Of a stretch of DNA of 30,300 bases, positions 24,435-30,300 are shown piece after piece. Each line of letters opens with the position of its first letter. Position 1 is the stretch's first letter. Under the pieces are notes generated by a model, which made no database searches, had not been told where the DNA came from, and was given only the letters and a program-made list of their open reading frames with translations. The stretch lies in contig JBKPNX010000253.1 of assembly GCA_046732855.1 (NCBI GenBank), forward strand, positions 1-30,300, given 5' to 3'. This DNA is from JBKPNX01 sp046732855 (GTDB taxonomy: Bacteria; Pseudomonadota; Alphaproteobacteria; Geminicoccales; Geminicoccaceae). Made by a program: the position numbers and the translations under genes.

Positions 24435-25094
24435 ATGACCGAGCATGAGAGTACCACAACCATGCGCGAAGATGTAGCAGCAGAGCACGAACGCCTCGCC
24501 GCTGAAGCGTTCAAGCGGATTCGATCGGGCCAGCACTTTCGAGATTGGGTGTTCGTCGGCTATGGTCTAGTCGCCGGCCGCGTGCGCGCAATGCGCGAGA
24601 CTCACACGAACGAGCCCAAGGATCCGCAGTACAACAAAGCTTTCGGGCGATGGATGGACAGCCAGCCCGACAAGTGGCCGCGCAAGCTGCACAAGTCAGA
24701 CATCGCGCATTGTTTCTGGCTGATCGACACCCTCCCAAGCGTGGAGGCATGGCGTGACACCTTGGCCGCCAACAAAAAGGATCAGCTCAATCATCCGAGC
24801 GCCGTCAAGCGCGCCTACGACCGCGCCACGCGCGTCAAGCAACTTAAGGAAGCCGGCCAAGACAAGCCTGCCTCGCCATATGCGCAGTTGCAAGCCAGCG
24901 TGGTCGAGCTGGAGGCCGACCGTGATCTGTGGAAGCGCCGTGCCGAGGAAGTGGATCTTTGTTCGACCTGCGACGCGACACCGCCACTCAGATCGCGCGT
25001 GTTGTGGTCGAGAGCATCGGGCCGTCCAAGGCACAGAACATTTGGCAAGGCGATCATGGCCGAGCTGAAACGGCAGCAGCAGCACGCGGGATAA
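24435..25094 (+). CDS. Island hypothetical protein with an internal frame-displaced segment
   Basis: 219 aa from ATG 24435, with GGGAGAG upstream. The N-terminal 160 residues (DWVFVGYGLVAGRVRAMRET, FGRWMDSQPDKWPRKLHK, VEAWRDTLAANKKDQLNHPS) resemble conserved hypothetical proteins of alphaproteobacterial islands and phages, probably helical. A coiled-coil-like stretch SVVELEADRDLWKRRAEE follows. From about 24950 to 25047 the annotated frame reads a Cys/Arg/Pro-rich string, but the neighbouring frame reads SLFDLRRDTATQIARVVVES then IGPSKAQNIW, which fits much better, and the original frame is regained with KAIMAELKRQQQ. Two compensating indels therefore scramble about 31 codons. Function is unknown. 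Confidence 0.6.
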   Translation: MTEHESTTTMREDVAAEHERLAAEAFKRIRSGQHFRDWVFVGYGLVAGRVRAMRETHTNEPKDPQYNKAFGRWMDSQPDKWPRKLHKSDIAHCFWLIDTLPSVEAWRDTLAANKKDQLNHPSAVKRAYDRATRVKQLKEAGQDKPASPYAQLQASVVELEADRDLWKRRAEEVDLCSTCDATPPLRSRVLWSRASGRPRHRTFGKAIMAELKRQQQHAG

Positions 25095-25195
25095 TAATAA
25101 TTTAAGTCCGCCTATACTTTTTGCAGCCGCGCCGTAACTGAGCCTCGATTAGTGGATTCCCGGCAGATAGTGCTTGCGGGCAGTCGCTGGCAGCG

Positions 25196-25230
25196 GGTAA
25201 AAAGAATGCCCGCCGGTGGTGACGGCGGGC
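25196..25230 (-). terminator. Rho-independent terminator-like hairpin (minus strand)
   Basis: An 8-bp perfect GC-rich stem (25208-25215 with 25223-25230, 7-base loop) is followed on the minus strand by ATTCTTTTTA. This is a good terminator shape for a leftward transcript coming from 25231 or beyond, although no clear leftward gene is seen there. Confidence 0.5.
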
Positions 25231-25232
25231 TG

Positions 25233-25634
25233 ATGGAATCCACGGTGGAATCTACTACTGCAACCCTCCCCGCGCAAGACCTGAATCAACCGCAGCAGAC
25301 GTGTGCCGCGTGCGGTGCCGTTGGCGCGATGGCGCGCGCCGGCAAGGTCAGCGACAGGATCTCCATGACCTCCAAACAGCAGACCGCCCCGACCAGCGCT
25401 CCGCGTCATAGCGTCGAGCCGGCCGGGGGGATTCTGTTTCGTAGTCCTGTGGCTGGCAGTCACAGGACGCCTCTGGCCTGTGCGGACAGCGACGTGCCGG
25501 GCGGTACGTTCTCCGGTGGCGCACAGGTGACTATGACCTACCACGGGACCATGCCGAGCGAAAGGTCAAAGGTGACGCTGGTCGAGAGCCTGCTCGGCGC
25601 TGCGATGGTCGCGGCGGAATTGGACGACAGCTAG
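25233..25634 (+). CDS. Hypothetical ORF, doubtful
   Basis: An open frame of 133 residues from ATG 25233 (the frame is open from 25152). It begins MESTVESTTATLPAQDLNQP, is rich in Ser/Thr/Ala, has one CAAC pair and ends with LVESLLGAAMVAAELDDS. No domain is recognised and there is no good ribosome site; GGCGGG of the adjacent hairpin is the nearest purine-rich run. The layout resembles small ORFs in control regions of P4-like elements, but this could be non-coding. An opposite frame over the same bases is no better. Confidence 0.25.
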   Translation: MESTVESTTATLPAQDLNQPQQTCAACGAVGAMARAGKVSDRISMTSKQQTAPTSAPRHSVEPAGGILFRSPVAGSHRTPLACADSDVPGGTFSGGAQVTMTYHGTMPSERSKVTLVESLLGAAMVAAELDDS

Positions 25635-26030
25635 ACGCTGGCCATCAGTCGTCTAGGCCAGGGAACCCTCAGTCGATACTTCAGGGTCTCAGCCGGCAAA
25701 GCGGGGCAGGACTTCGGGCGCGTTGCCTGGGGCCTTTAGTCCCGCTTTGCCAAATTTCCTAGTCAACGTGCTTAGGGTCTCGACATCGATGGCAGCAAAC
25801 TCAATGCGCCAGCCTGAAGCTGAAGGATAGAGCGGCAACGGTCCCGGTGCCAAAGCGTGCTTCTGTTGGTGACTAGCTGCTTAGGAGAACAAAGGAAAGA
25901 AGCTAAACGAACGTATCCGCCAAAAATCGCAGCGCCGTGCATGCGCGCCAGCTTCACGTACGAGAGTAGTTCCTGTAGAGGTAGGTCCTTAAATGAGTAA
26001 CTAAAACACTCACACTGAGCGTAAAAATGA
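25635..26030. other. Gene-poor right edge of the island
   Basis: About 400 bases without a supportable gene. It contains an 11-bp inverted repeat (25695-25751) and AT-richer sequence near 25770-26030. No second copy of the tRNA-Lys fragment was found by eye, so the right attachment site is not located here. Confidence 0.5.
25695..25751. repeat. 11-bp perfect inverted repeat
   Basis: GGCAAAGCGGG at 25695-25705 pairs perfectly with CCCGCTTTGCC at 25741-25751 around a 35-base GC-rich spacer. It could be a structured RNA, a long-stem terminator or an element end. It stands in a stretch with no gene. Confidence 0.6.
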
Positions 26031-26080
26031 GGCGGACGGGGCCACCACCCGCATATTCAATCGCGGGTTCTAGGTCCGCC
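26031..26080 (+). promoter_or_regulatory. Nested inverted repeats in the leader of the molybdoenzyme operon
   Basis: An outer 7-bp stem (GGCGGAC 26031-26037 with GTCCGCC 26074-26080) encloses an inner 6-bp stem (ACCCGC 26047-26052 with GCGGGT 26063-26068, 10-base loop). It ends 28 bases before the start of the sulfite-oxidase-like gene. The shape suits a cis-regulatory RNA or operator. No known riboswitch consensus was recognised. Confidence 0.35.
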
Positions 26081-26108
26081 GGATGCAAGGCCCGCGGAGG
26101 CAGCGCTC

Positions 26109-26723
26109 ATGACGACGACGACCAGAGGTTTCTCGGGCCGGCGCCGCGCCCGGCCCGAAGGAAATCGGGTTCCGCCCGGCCAGTTCGTCACCGACGACTT
26201 CCCGGTGCTGAGCGCCGGCCCGACGCCGCGCACGCCACTCGAGAAGTGGACCCTGGCGCTGCAGGACGGGGGATCGCTCGCTGGCCGGTGGACCTGGGAG
26301 GAGTTTCAGTCCCTGCCGCAGACCGAGATCACCGCCGACATCCATTGCGTCACCAAGTGGAGCAAGCTTGGGACGAAATGGCAGGGCGTGACGATTGATC
26401 ACCTGATCGAGGCGGCGGGCCTCGACGAGCCGCCGGCGCCCTATCTCATGGCCCACTGCGATGGCGGTTACACGACCAACCTGCCGGTCGAGGATCTGAT
26501 CGGCGGCAAGGGCATGGTGGCCACCCACTACGACGGCGAGCCGCTGGCGCCCGAGCATGGCGGCCCGGCGCGCTTGCTGGTCCCGCACCTCTACTTCTGG
26601 AAATCGGGAAAATGGGTCCGCAGGCTGCGGTTCATGGAGCACGATGAGCCGGGCTTCTGGGAATCCTTGGGCTACCACATCTACGGCGACCCCTGGCGCG
26701 AGCAGCGCTATGCCGGCGACTGA
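26109..26723 (+). CDS. Sulfite oxidase-like molybdopterin-dependent oxidoreductase
   Basis: 204 aa, a single oxidoreductase molybdopterin-binding domain without the dimerisation domain of true sulfite oxidases. The molybdenum-ligand Cys is C80 in ADIHCVTKWSKLGTKWQGV; LMAHCDGGYTTNLPVEDLIG and GEPLAPEHGGPARLLVPHLY are further cofactor-contact motifs of the family. The C-terminus WESLGYHIYGDPWREQRYAG is characteristic of this short cytoplasmic group. There is no Tat signal, so it differs from periplasmic MsrP/YedY. The downstream reductase starts inside its last codons, so electrons probably flow from NAD(P)H through that FAD protein to the Mo centre. The substrate is unknown. Confidence 0.92.
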   Translation: MTTTTRGFSGRRRARPEGNRVPPGQFVTDDFPVLSAGPTPRTPLEKWTLALQDGGSLAGRWTWEEFQSLPQTEITADIHCVTKWSKLGTKWQGVTIDHLIEAAGLDEPPAPYLMAHCDGGYTTNLPVEDLIGGKGMVATHYDGEPLAPEHGGPARLLVPHLYFWKSGKWVRRLRFMEHDEPGFWESLGYHIYGDPWREQRYAGD

Positions 26724-27504
26724 GGCGACGCTGCGGCCGCCTGCGGGGGCCGGGCGGAGGCGCCTCGCGTGGCGGACTGCGGAGGTACTCGAGAGGGTGG
26801 CCGAGACTCGCCGGGCGACCACGCTCGTGCTCGACGTCCCGGGCTGGCCGGGCCATCTTGCGGGCCAGCACGTCGACGTCCGGCTCACCGCGGAGGACGG
26901 CTACCAGGCCCAGCGCAGCTACTCGATCGCCTCCCCGCCCAAGGCGCCGCGGCTCGCGCTCACGGTCGAGCGCCTCGAAGGCGGCGAGGTGTCGCCCTGG
27001 CTCGTCGATGAGGCCCGCCCGGGCGATCGCTTTGAGCTCCGCGGGCCGATCGGCGGCTACTTCACCTGGTCGGTTGCCATGAGCCGGCCGCTCATGCTGG
27101 TCGGGGGCGGCTCGGGCGTGGTCCCGCTGATGGCCATGCTGCGCCACCGTGCGGCCAGTGGCGACGCCGGGCGGACGGTCCGCGCCCGCCTTCTCTATTC
27201 GGCGCGGGCGGTCGCAGACATCATTTACCACCAGGAGCTGCAGCGGCTTAGTGTGGAACCGGGCGGGCCGGAGATCACCTTCACGCTGACCCGCGAGCGA
27301 CCGCCGGATGGCTGGAAAGGCTTCGACCGGCGGATCGATGCCCTGATGCTGGCCGCGGCAGGGGTGGCGCCGGAGATGGATCCCGATATGTACGTCTGCG
27401 GCCCGACGCCGATGGTGGAGGCGGTGGCCAATGCGCTGGTCGGGCTCGGGCACGAACCGGCGCGGATCAGGACGGAGCGCTTCGGCCCGACGGGAGAGGG
27501 ATGA
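26710..27504 (+). CDS. FAD/NAD(P)-binding ferredoxin reductase-type oxidoreductase
   Basis: 264 aa from ATG 26710, overlapping the molybdoenzyme gene by 14 bases. FAD binding: AQRSYSIASPP (RxYS type). NAD(P) binding: LMLVGGGSGVVPLMAMLRH and the C-terminal MYVCGPTPMVEAV. It lacks a 2Fe-2S domain, so it is a bare ferredoxin-NADP reductase module. By position it should reduce the sulfite-oxidase-like protein. The DUF6510 gene starts 1 base after its stop. The three genes form a conserved trio that I recall from actinobacteria and alphaproteobacteria. Confidence 0.92.
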   Translation: MPATEATLRPPAGAGRRRLAWRTAEVLERVAETRRATTLVLDVPGWPGHLAGQHVDVRLTAEDGYQAQRSYSIASPPKAPRLALTVERLEGGEVSPWLVDEARPGDRFELRGPIGGYFTWSVAMSRPLMLVGGGSGVVPLMAMLRHRAASGDAGRTVRARLLYSARAVADIIYHQELQRLSVEPGGPEITFTLTRERPPDGWKGFDRRIDALMLAAAGVAPEMDPDMYVCGPTPMVEAVANALVGLGHEPARIRTERFGPTGEG

Positions 27505-27505
27505 G

Positions 27506-27790
27506 ATGAGTGCCGAGGGTGACCGCTCGACGCTCGACGGCAACGCCGCGGGCGGTCTGCTGCGCGAGGTTTTCGCGTTCGATGCGACGGTGGCGCCGAC
27601 GACCTGCGCGGGCTGCGGCAGGACCCGACCGATGGCGGAGCTGATGCTCTACGCCATCGAGCTCGGCGCCATTCTGCGCTGCCCGTCGTGCGACCAGGCG
27701 GTCGTCCGGATCGGGCGCACGTCGCGGGGGCTCTGGCTGGACCTGCGAGGTGCCACAACAGTCGTGGCTGCTCATCCGGCCACACCCTGA
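27506..27790 (+). CDS. DUF6510 family zinc-ribbon-like protein
   Basis: 94 aa from ATG 27506. Two CxxC pairs, C34-x2-C37 (CAGCG) and C59-x2-C62 (CPSC), with YAIELGAILRCPSCDQAVVRIG and a closing WLDLRGATTV, match the DUF6510 pattern. It probably binds one zinc or iron. It is co-translated with the reductase and is the usual third member of the sulfite-oxidase-like cluster; its biochemical role is unknown. It is followed by about 360 bases with only a broken regulator fragment. Confidence 0.85.
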   Translation: MSAEGDRSTLDGNAAGGLLREVFAFDATVAPTTCAGCGRTRPMAELMLYAIELGAILRCPSCDQAVVRIGRTSRGLWLDLRGATTVVAAHPATP

Positions 27791-28000
27791 GAGCCACGGC
27801 TGCCAGCAGGTAGCCAGCGCGCCCGGCAAGCACGCCGGACCGCGCCGCTCGATGATGACACACAATTCCCCGCAAGAGGCGGCGCCGTTCGCGGTGCCGG
27901 CTGCACGATTGCCCATCAACGGTGATGACCATGACCGTCCCGCCCCGTGACGTTCAGCTCGCTCAACCGTTCGCCTCGGCCACGCCGTCATCGCGCGCGT

Positions 28001-28120
28001 GTGCCCCGCATCCACGTCGAGGAGGGCAACCTCCGAGTCCATGTTGCGGCCGTGCGACGGGCGCTCGGCGACGGCCAGGCGAGCAATCGCTACCTCGCCA
28101 ACGTTCCTGGCCGCGGCTAA
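28001..28120 (+). pseudogene. Winged-helix (CadC/OmpR-type) regulator fragment
   Basis: The frame reads RIHVEEGNLRVHVAAVRRAL, then GDGQASNRYLANVPGRG, a TAA at 28118-28120 exactly where the usual Tyr of GRGYRFVA should be, then RFVA and another stop. This is the recognition-helix end of a Trans_reg_C winged helix (VEEGNLRVHVAALRRALGDG...). The beginning of the domain and the rest of the protein are absent. It is a decayed remnant; nothing else is supported in 27791-28151. Confidence 0.7.
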
Positions 28121-28151
28121 CGGTTCGTCGCTTAGGCTGCGGAGGCAGTGA

Positions 28152-29183
28152 ATGTTAGTCCGGTTGCCTACCGTTGCGTTTGTAGCGATCGTACTTGCCT
28201 TCGGTGGTCCAGTTTATGCAGGTCCGGCGGGCGATTTCCTTTCGCAGGCGCAGTCGACGCTACGGACACTGATCGACCGCCTGCGTGGCGAAACGATGCC
28301 TGACGGCATCACGAAAACAAACGGTCGGATCGAGGCAACGCAGGTCGACGTCGCCGCCAAATATGCCGGCCGGCTCGAGAGCGTGACGGTCAAGGAAGGC
28401 GACGAGGTCACGGCTGGGCAGGTGATCGCCCGCATATCGTCGCCCGAATACGAAGCTCAGCTGCGCGGCGCGCAGGCCGAGGTGCTGAAGGCCAAGCGGG
28501 CCCTGGCCGAAGCGGAGGCGCTGATCGCCCAACGCAAAGCCGATCAGATTTTGGCCAGGACGGACATGGAACGGGGCCAAAAACTGGTCCAAGAGGGATG
28601 GTTGACCAAGCAAGTGTTCGATCAGCGTGTCGCCAAGGCCGATGCGTCGGATGCGGATCTTCGCGCCGCGGAAGCTGCGCGCGAGCAGGCGCAATTCGCG
28701 ATCGAGACCGCCCAGGCTGACGTGGAGCGCATCGAAGCGATCCTCGTGGATCTCGTCCTGGTGGCGCCGCGCAGTGGGCGCGTGCAGTACCAGATCGCCC
28801 ACGGCGGCGAAGTGGTCGCGGCCGGCGCGCGCGTCGTCACGATCCTCGATCTGAGCGATGTCTACATGACGATCTATCTGCCCGCCGCCCAAGCCGGGCA
28901 GCTCGTACTCGGAGACGAGGCGCGCATCATCCTCGATCCAATTCCGCAATATGTGATCCCGGCGACGGTGAGCTTCGTCGCAGCCGATGCCCAATTCACG
29001 CCGAAAAGCGTCGAGACGGCCGAGGAACGCGAAAAGCTGATGTTCCGCATCAAGCTTCAGGTCGATCCGCAAGTACTGGACAAATACCATCGGCGAGTGA
29101 AGACCGGCGTGCGCGGTATCAGCTTCGTCCGCACCAGTTCCGCCGTCTCGTGGCCGACCGATCTCGCACCGAAGCTTCCCTAA
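28152..29183 (+). CDS. yhiI: HlyD-family membrane fusion protein (YhiI-like)
   Basis: 343 aa. A hydrophobic N-terminus (LPTVAFVAIVLAFGGPVYAG) acts as signal or anchor. It is followed by the first lipoyl half TNGRIEATQVDVAAKYAGRL, with KEGDEVTAGQVIARI, a coiled-coil hairpin (about 100-195), the second lipoyl half VLVAPRSGRVQYQIAHGGEV, and a beta-barrel with LDLSDVYMTIYLPAAQAGQL and ATVSFVAADAQFTPKSVETA. These segments closely match E. coli YhiI. It links an inner-membrane ABC transporter to the outer membrane channel or periplasm. GGAGG lies 6 bases before ATG 28152. The stop overlaps the ABC gene start (TAATG), as in the yhiI-yhiH(rbbA)-yhhJ operon. Confidence 0.92.
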   Translation: MLVRLPTVAFVAIVLAFGGPVYAGPAGDFLSQAQSTLRTLIDRLRGETMPDGITKTNGRIEATQVDVAAKYAGRLESVTVKEGDEVTAGQVIARISSPEYEAQLRGAQAEVLKAKRALAEAEALIAQRKADQILARTDMERGQKLVQEGWLTKQVFDQRVAKADASDADLRAAEAAREQAQFAIETAQADVERIEAILVDLVLVAPRSGRVQYQIAHGGEVVAAGARVVTILDLSDVYMTIYLPAAQAGQLVLGDEARIILDPIPQYVIPATVSFVAADAQFTPKSVETAEEREKLMFRIKLQVDPQVLDKYHRRVKTGVRGISFVRTSSAVSWPTDLAPKLP

Positions 29184-30300
29184 TGATGGATGGCGTCATC
29201 GCCAGGGTCGAGCACGTTTCCCATCGCTACGGGAAACGGGTTGCGCTCGACGATGTGACCATCGAGATCCCCGCCCGCCGCATGGTCGGCGTGATCGGTC
29301 CGGACGGTGTCGGCAAATCGACTCTGCTGGCGCTGATCGGGGGCGTTCGGATCATTCAGCAAGGCCATGTCGTGGTCTTTGAGGGGGACATGGCTGACAG
29401 AGCGCACCGCACCACACATAGTGCGCTCATCGCCTATATGCCGCAGGGCCTTGGCCGCAACCTTTATCCTACGCTCAGCGTCTTTGAGAACATCGATTTT
29501 CATGGGCGACTGTTCGGTCAATCGCAAGCAGAGCGCCGAACTCGCATCGATGAATTGCTCAAGGCGACGGGCCTCGACCCGTTCGAAAGCCGGCCGGCCG
29601 GCAAGCTCTCCGGCGGCATGAAGCAGAAGCTCAGCCTGTGCTGCGCGCTGATCCACGATCCGGACCTGCTCATCCTCGATGAGCCCACCACGGGCGTCGA
29701 CCCGCTCTCGCGCGGGCAATTCTGGGACCTGATCAACACCATCCGCGGCCGGCGTCCGCAGATGAGTGTGATCGTAGCGACCGCCTACATGGACGAGGCG
29801 GAGCGCTTCGACTGGCTCGTCGCCATGGACGACGGCAAGGTGATCGCCGCCGGGACAACGGCCCAGATCCTGCAAAAGGCAGGCGAGACGACCCTGGAGG
29901 CGGCCTTCATCGCTCTGCTGCCGGAAGCCAAACGCGCGCAGCACCAGGAGGTGGTCGTGCGTCCACGTTCCGCCCGCGCGGACGACGCGCCGGCCATCGA
30001 GGCCGAAGGGCTCACCCGCCGGTTCGGCGATTTCACGGCCGTGGATCACGTGAGCTTCCGCATCAGTCGGGGCGAGATCTTCGGCTTTCTCGGCTCGAAC
30101 GGCAGCGGCAAGTCGACCACGATGAAGATGCTGACTGGACTTCTGCCGGCGACCAGCGGATGGGCCAAGCTGTTCGGCACCCCGATGGGGTCCGACGACA
30201 TGGAGACGCGCCGCAATGTCGGCTACATGTCGCAGGCGTTCTCGCTGTATACCGAGCTGACGCTTCGACAGAATCTGGAACTCCACGCGCAGCTCTATCA
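29183..30300 (+). CDS. rbbA: RbbA/YhiH-like ABC transporter, double ATPase (partial, runs off window)
   Basis: The frame is open from ATG 29183 to the window end (372 codons). The first ATPase domain has Walker A GPDGVGKST (39-47), the signature LSGGMKQ (142-148) and Walker B LLILDEP (162-168). The segments MPQGLGRNLYPTLSVFENID and TTGVDPLSRGQFWDLI, and ATAYMDEAERFDWLVAMDDG match E. coli RbbA/YhiH closely. The second ATPase starts near residue 275 with EAEGLTRRFGDFTAVDHVSF and Walker A GSNGSGKST (304-312), and is cut by the window edge. The full protein of about 900 aa would also carry a C-terminal membrane permease. In E. coli RbbA is described as ribosome-associated, but the gene context (membrane fusion protein upstream) suggests export. 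Translation is coupled to yhiI. Confidence 0.93.
   Translation, partial: MMDGVIARVEHVSHRYGKRVALDDVTIEIPARRMVGVIGPDGVGKSTLLALIGGVRIIQQGHVVVFEGDMADRAHRTTHSALIAYMPQGLGRNLYPTLSVFENIDFHGRLFGQSQAERRTRIDELLKATGLDPFESRPAGKLSGGMKQKLSLCCALIHDPDLLILDEPTTGVDPLSRGQFWDLINTIRGRRPQMSVIVATAYMDEAERFDWLVAMDDGKVIAAGTTAQILQKAGETTLEAAFIALLPEAKRAQHQEVVVRPRSARADDAPAIEAEGLTRRFGDFTAVDHVSFRISRGEIFGFLGSNGSGKSTTMKMLTGLLPATSGWAKLFGTPMGSDDMETRRNVGYMSQAFSLYTELTLRQNLELHAQLY

Noticed and set aside
25149..25544. 131-residue minus-strand ORF
   Set aside because: It runs through the leftward terminator hairpin at 25196-25230, and the product is not family-like.
25772..25957. 61-residue minus-strand ORF in the gene-poor region
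   Set aside because: No ribosome site and no recognisable similarity.

Overview
The window looks like a piece of a high-GC alphaproteobacterial chromosome (soil or freshwater type, possibly a metagenome contig). This is inferred from the codon usage, the family III CoA-transferase/crotonase/SDR cassette, the form II CoxL-like molybdoenzyme and the sulfite-oxidase-like/ferredoxin-reductase/DUF6510 trio. No rRNA, CRISPR array or complete tRNA is visible. Two stretches are compositionally different and look acquired: bases 1-2400 (clearly lower GC) and about 19.4-26.0 kb (mixed GC, many frameshifts, phage-type genes).

Region 1 (1-2397): the end of an unidentified gene, then a tightly coupled pair made of a CHAT-domain (caspase-like) protease with a C-terminal ubiquitin-like/beta-grasp region and a radical SAM enzyme with a C-terminal cysteine cluster. 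This is the best candidate for an undescribed conflict or peptide-modification system. Region 2 (2461-4857): a MoxR/CoxD-like AAA+ ATPase without its usual VWA partner, a VapBC-type toxin-antitoxin pair and a GNAT acetyltransferase.

Region 3 (5200-13428): a catabolic neighbourhood. It holds an SMP-30-type lactonase, an acetyl-CoA hydrolase/transferase-family protein, a three-gene minus-strand operon (enoyl-CoA hydratase, CaiB-type CoA-transferase, SDR), an AhpD/CMD-family protein and an orphan form II CoxL/xanthine-dehydrogenase-type large subunit. Several of these enzymes depart from the usual active-site residues. Region 4 (13661-19238): a one-TM protein with two coding tandem repeats (24 bp and 81 bp units), a rhomboid protease, an iron-type alcohol dehydrogenase and an enolase-superfamily dehydratase; the last two are probably one operon.

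Region 5 (19427-26030): a frameshifted secreted beta-helix/LamG gene, broken phage genes, a 3' tRNA-Lys(CTT) fragment acting as an attachment-site scar, a tyrosine integrase, an AlpA-like regulator with a zinc ribbon and small accessory ORFs. Region 6 (26031-27790): a structured leader candidate followed by a three-gene redox operon (sulfite-oxidase-like Mo protein, FAD/NAD reductase, DUF6510 zinc-ribbon protein). Region 7 (28001-30300): a broken winged-helix regulator fragment, then a YhiI-like membrane fusion protein translationally coupled to an RbbA/YhiH-like double ABC ATPase that runs off the window.
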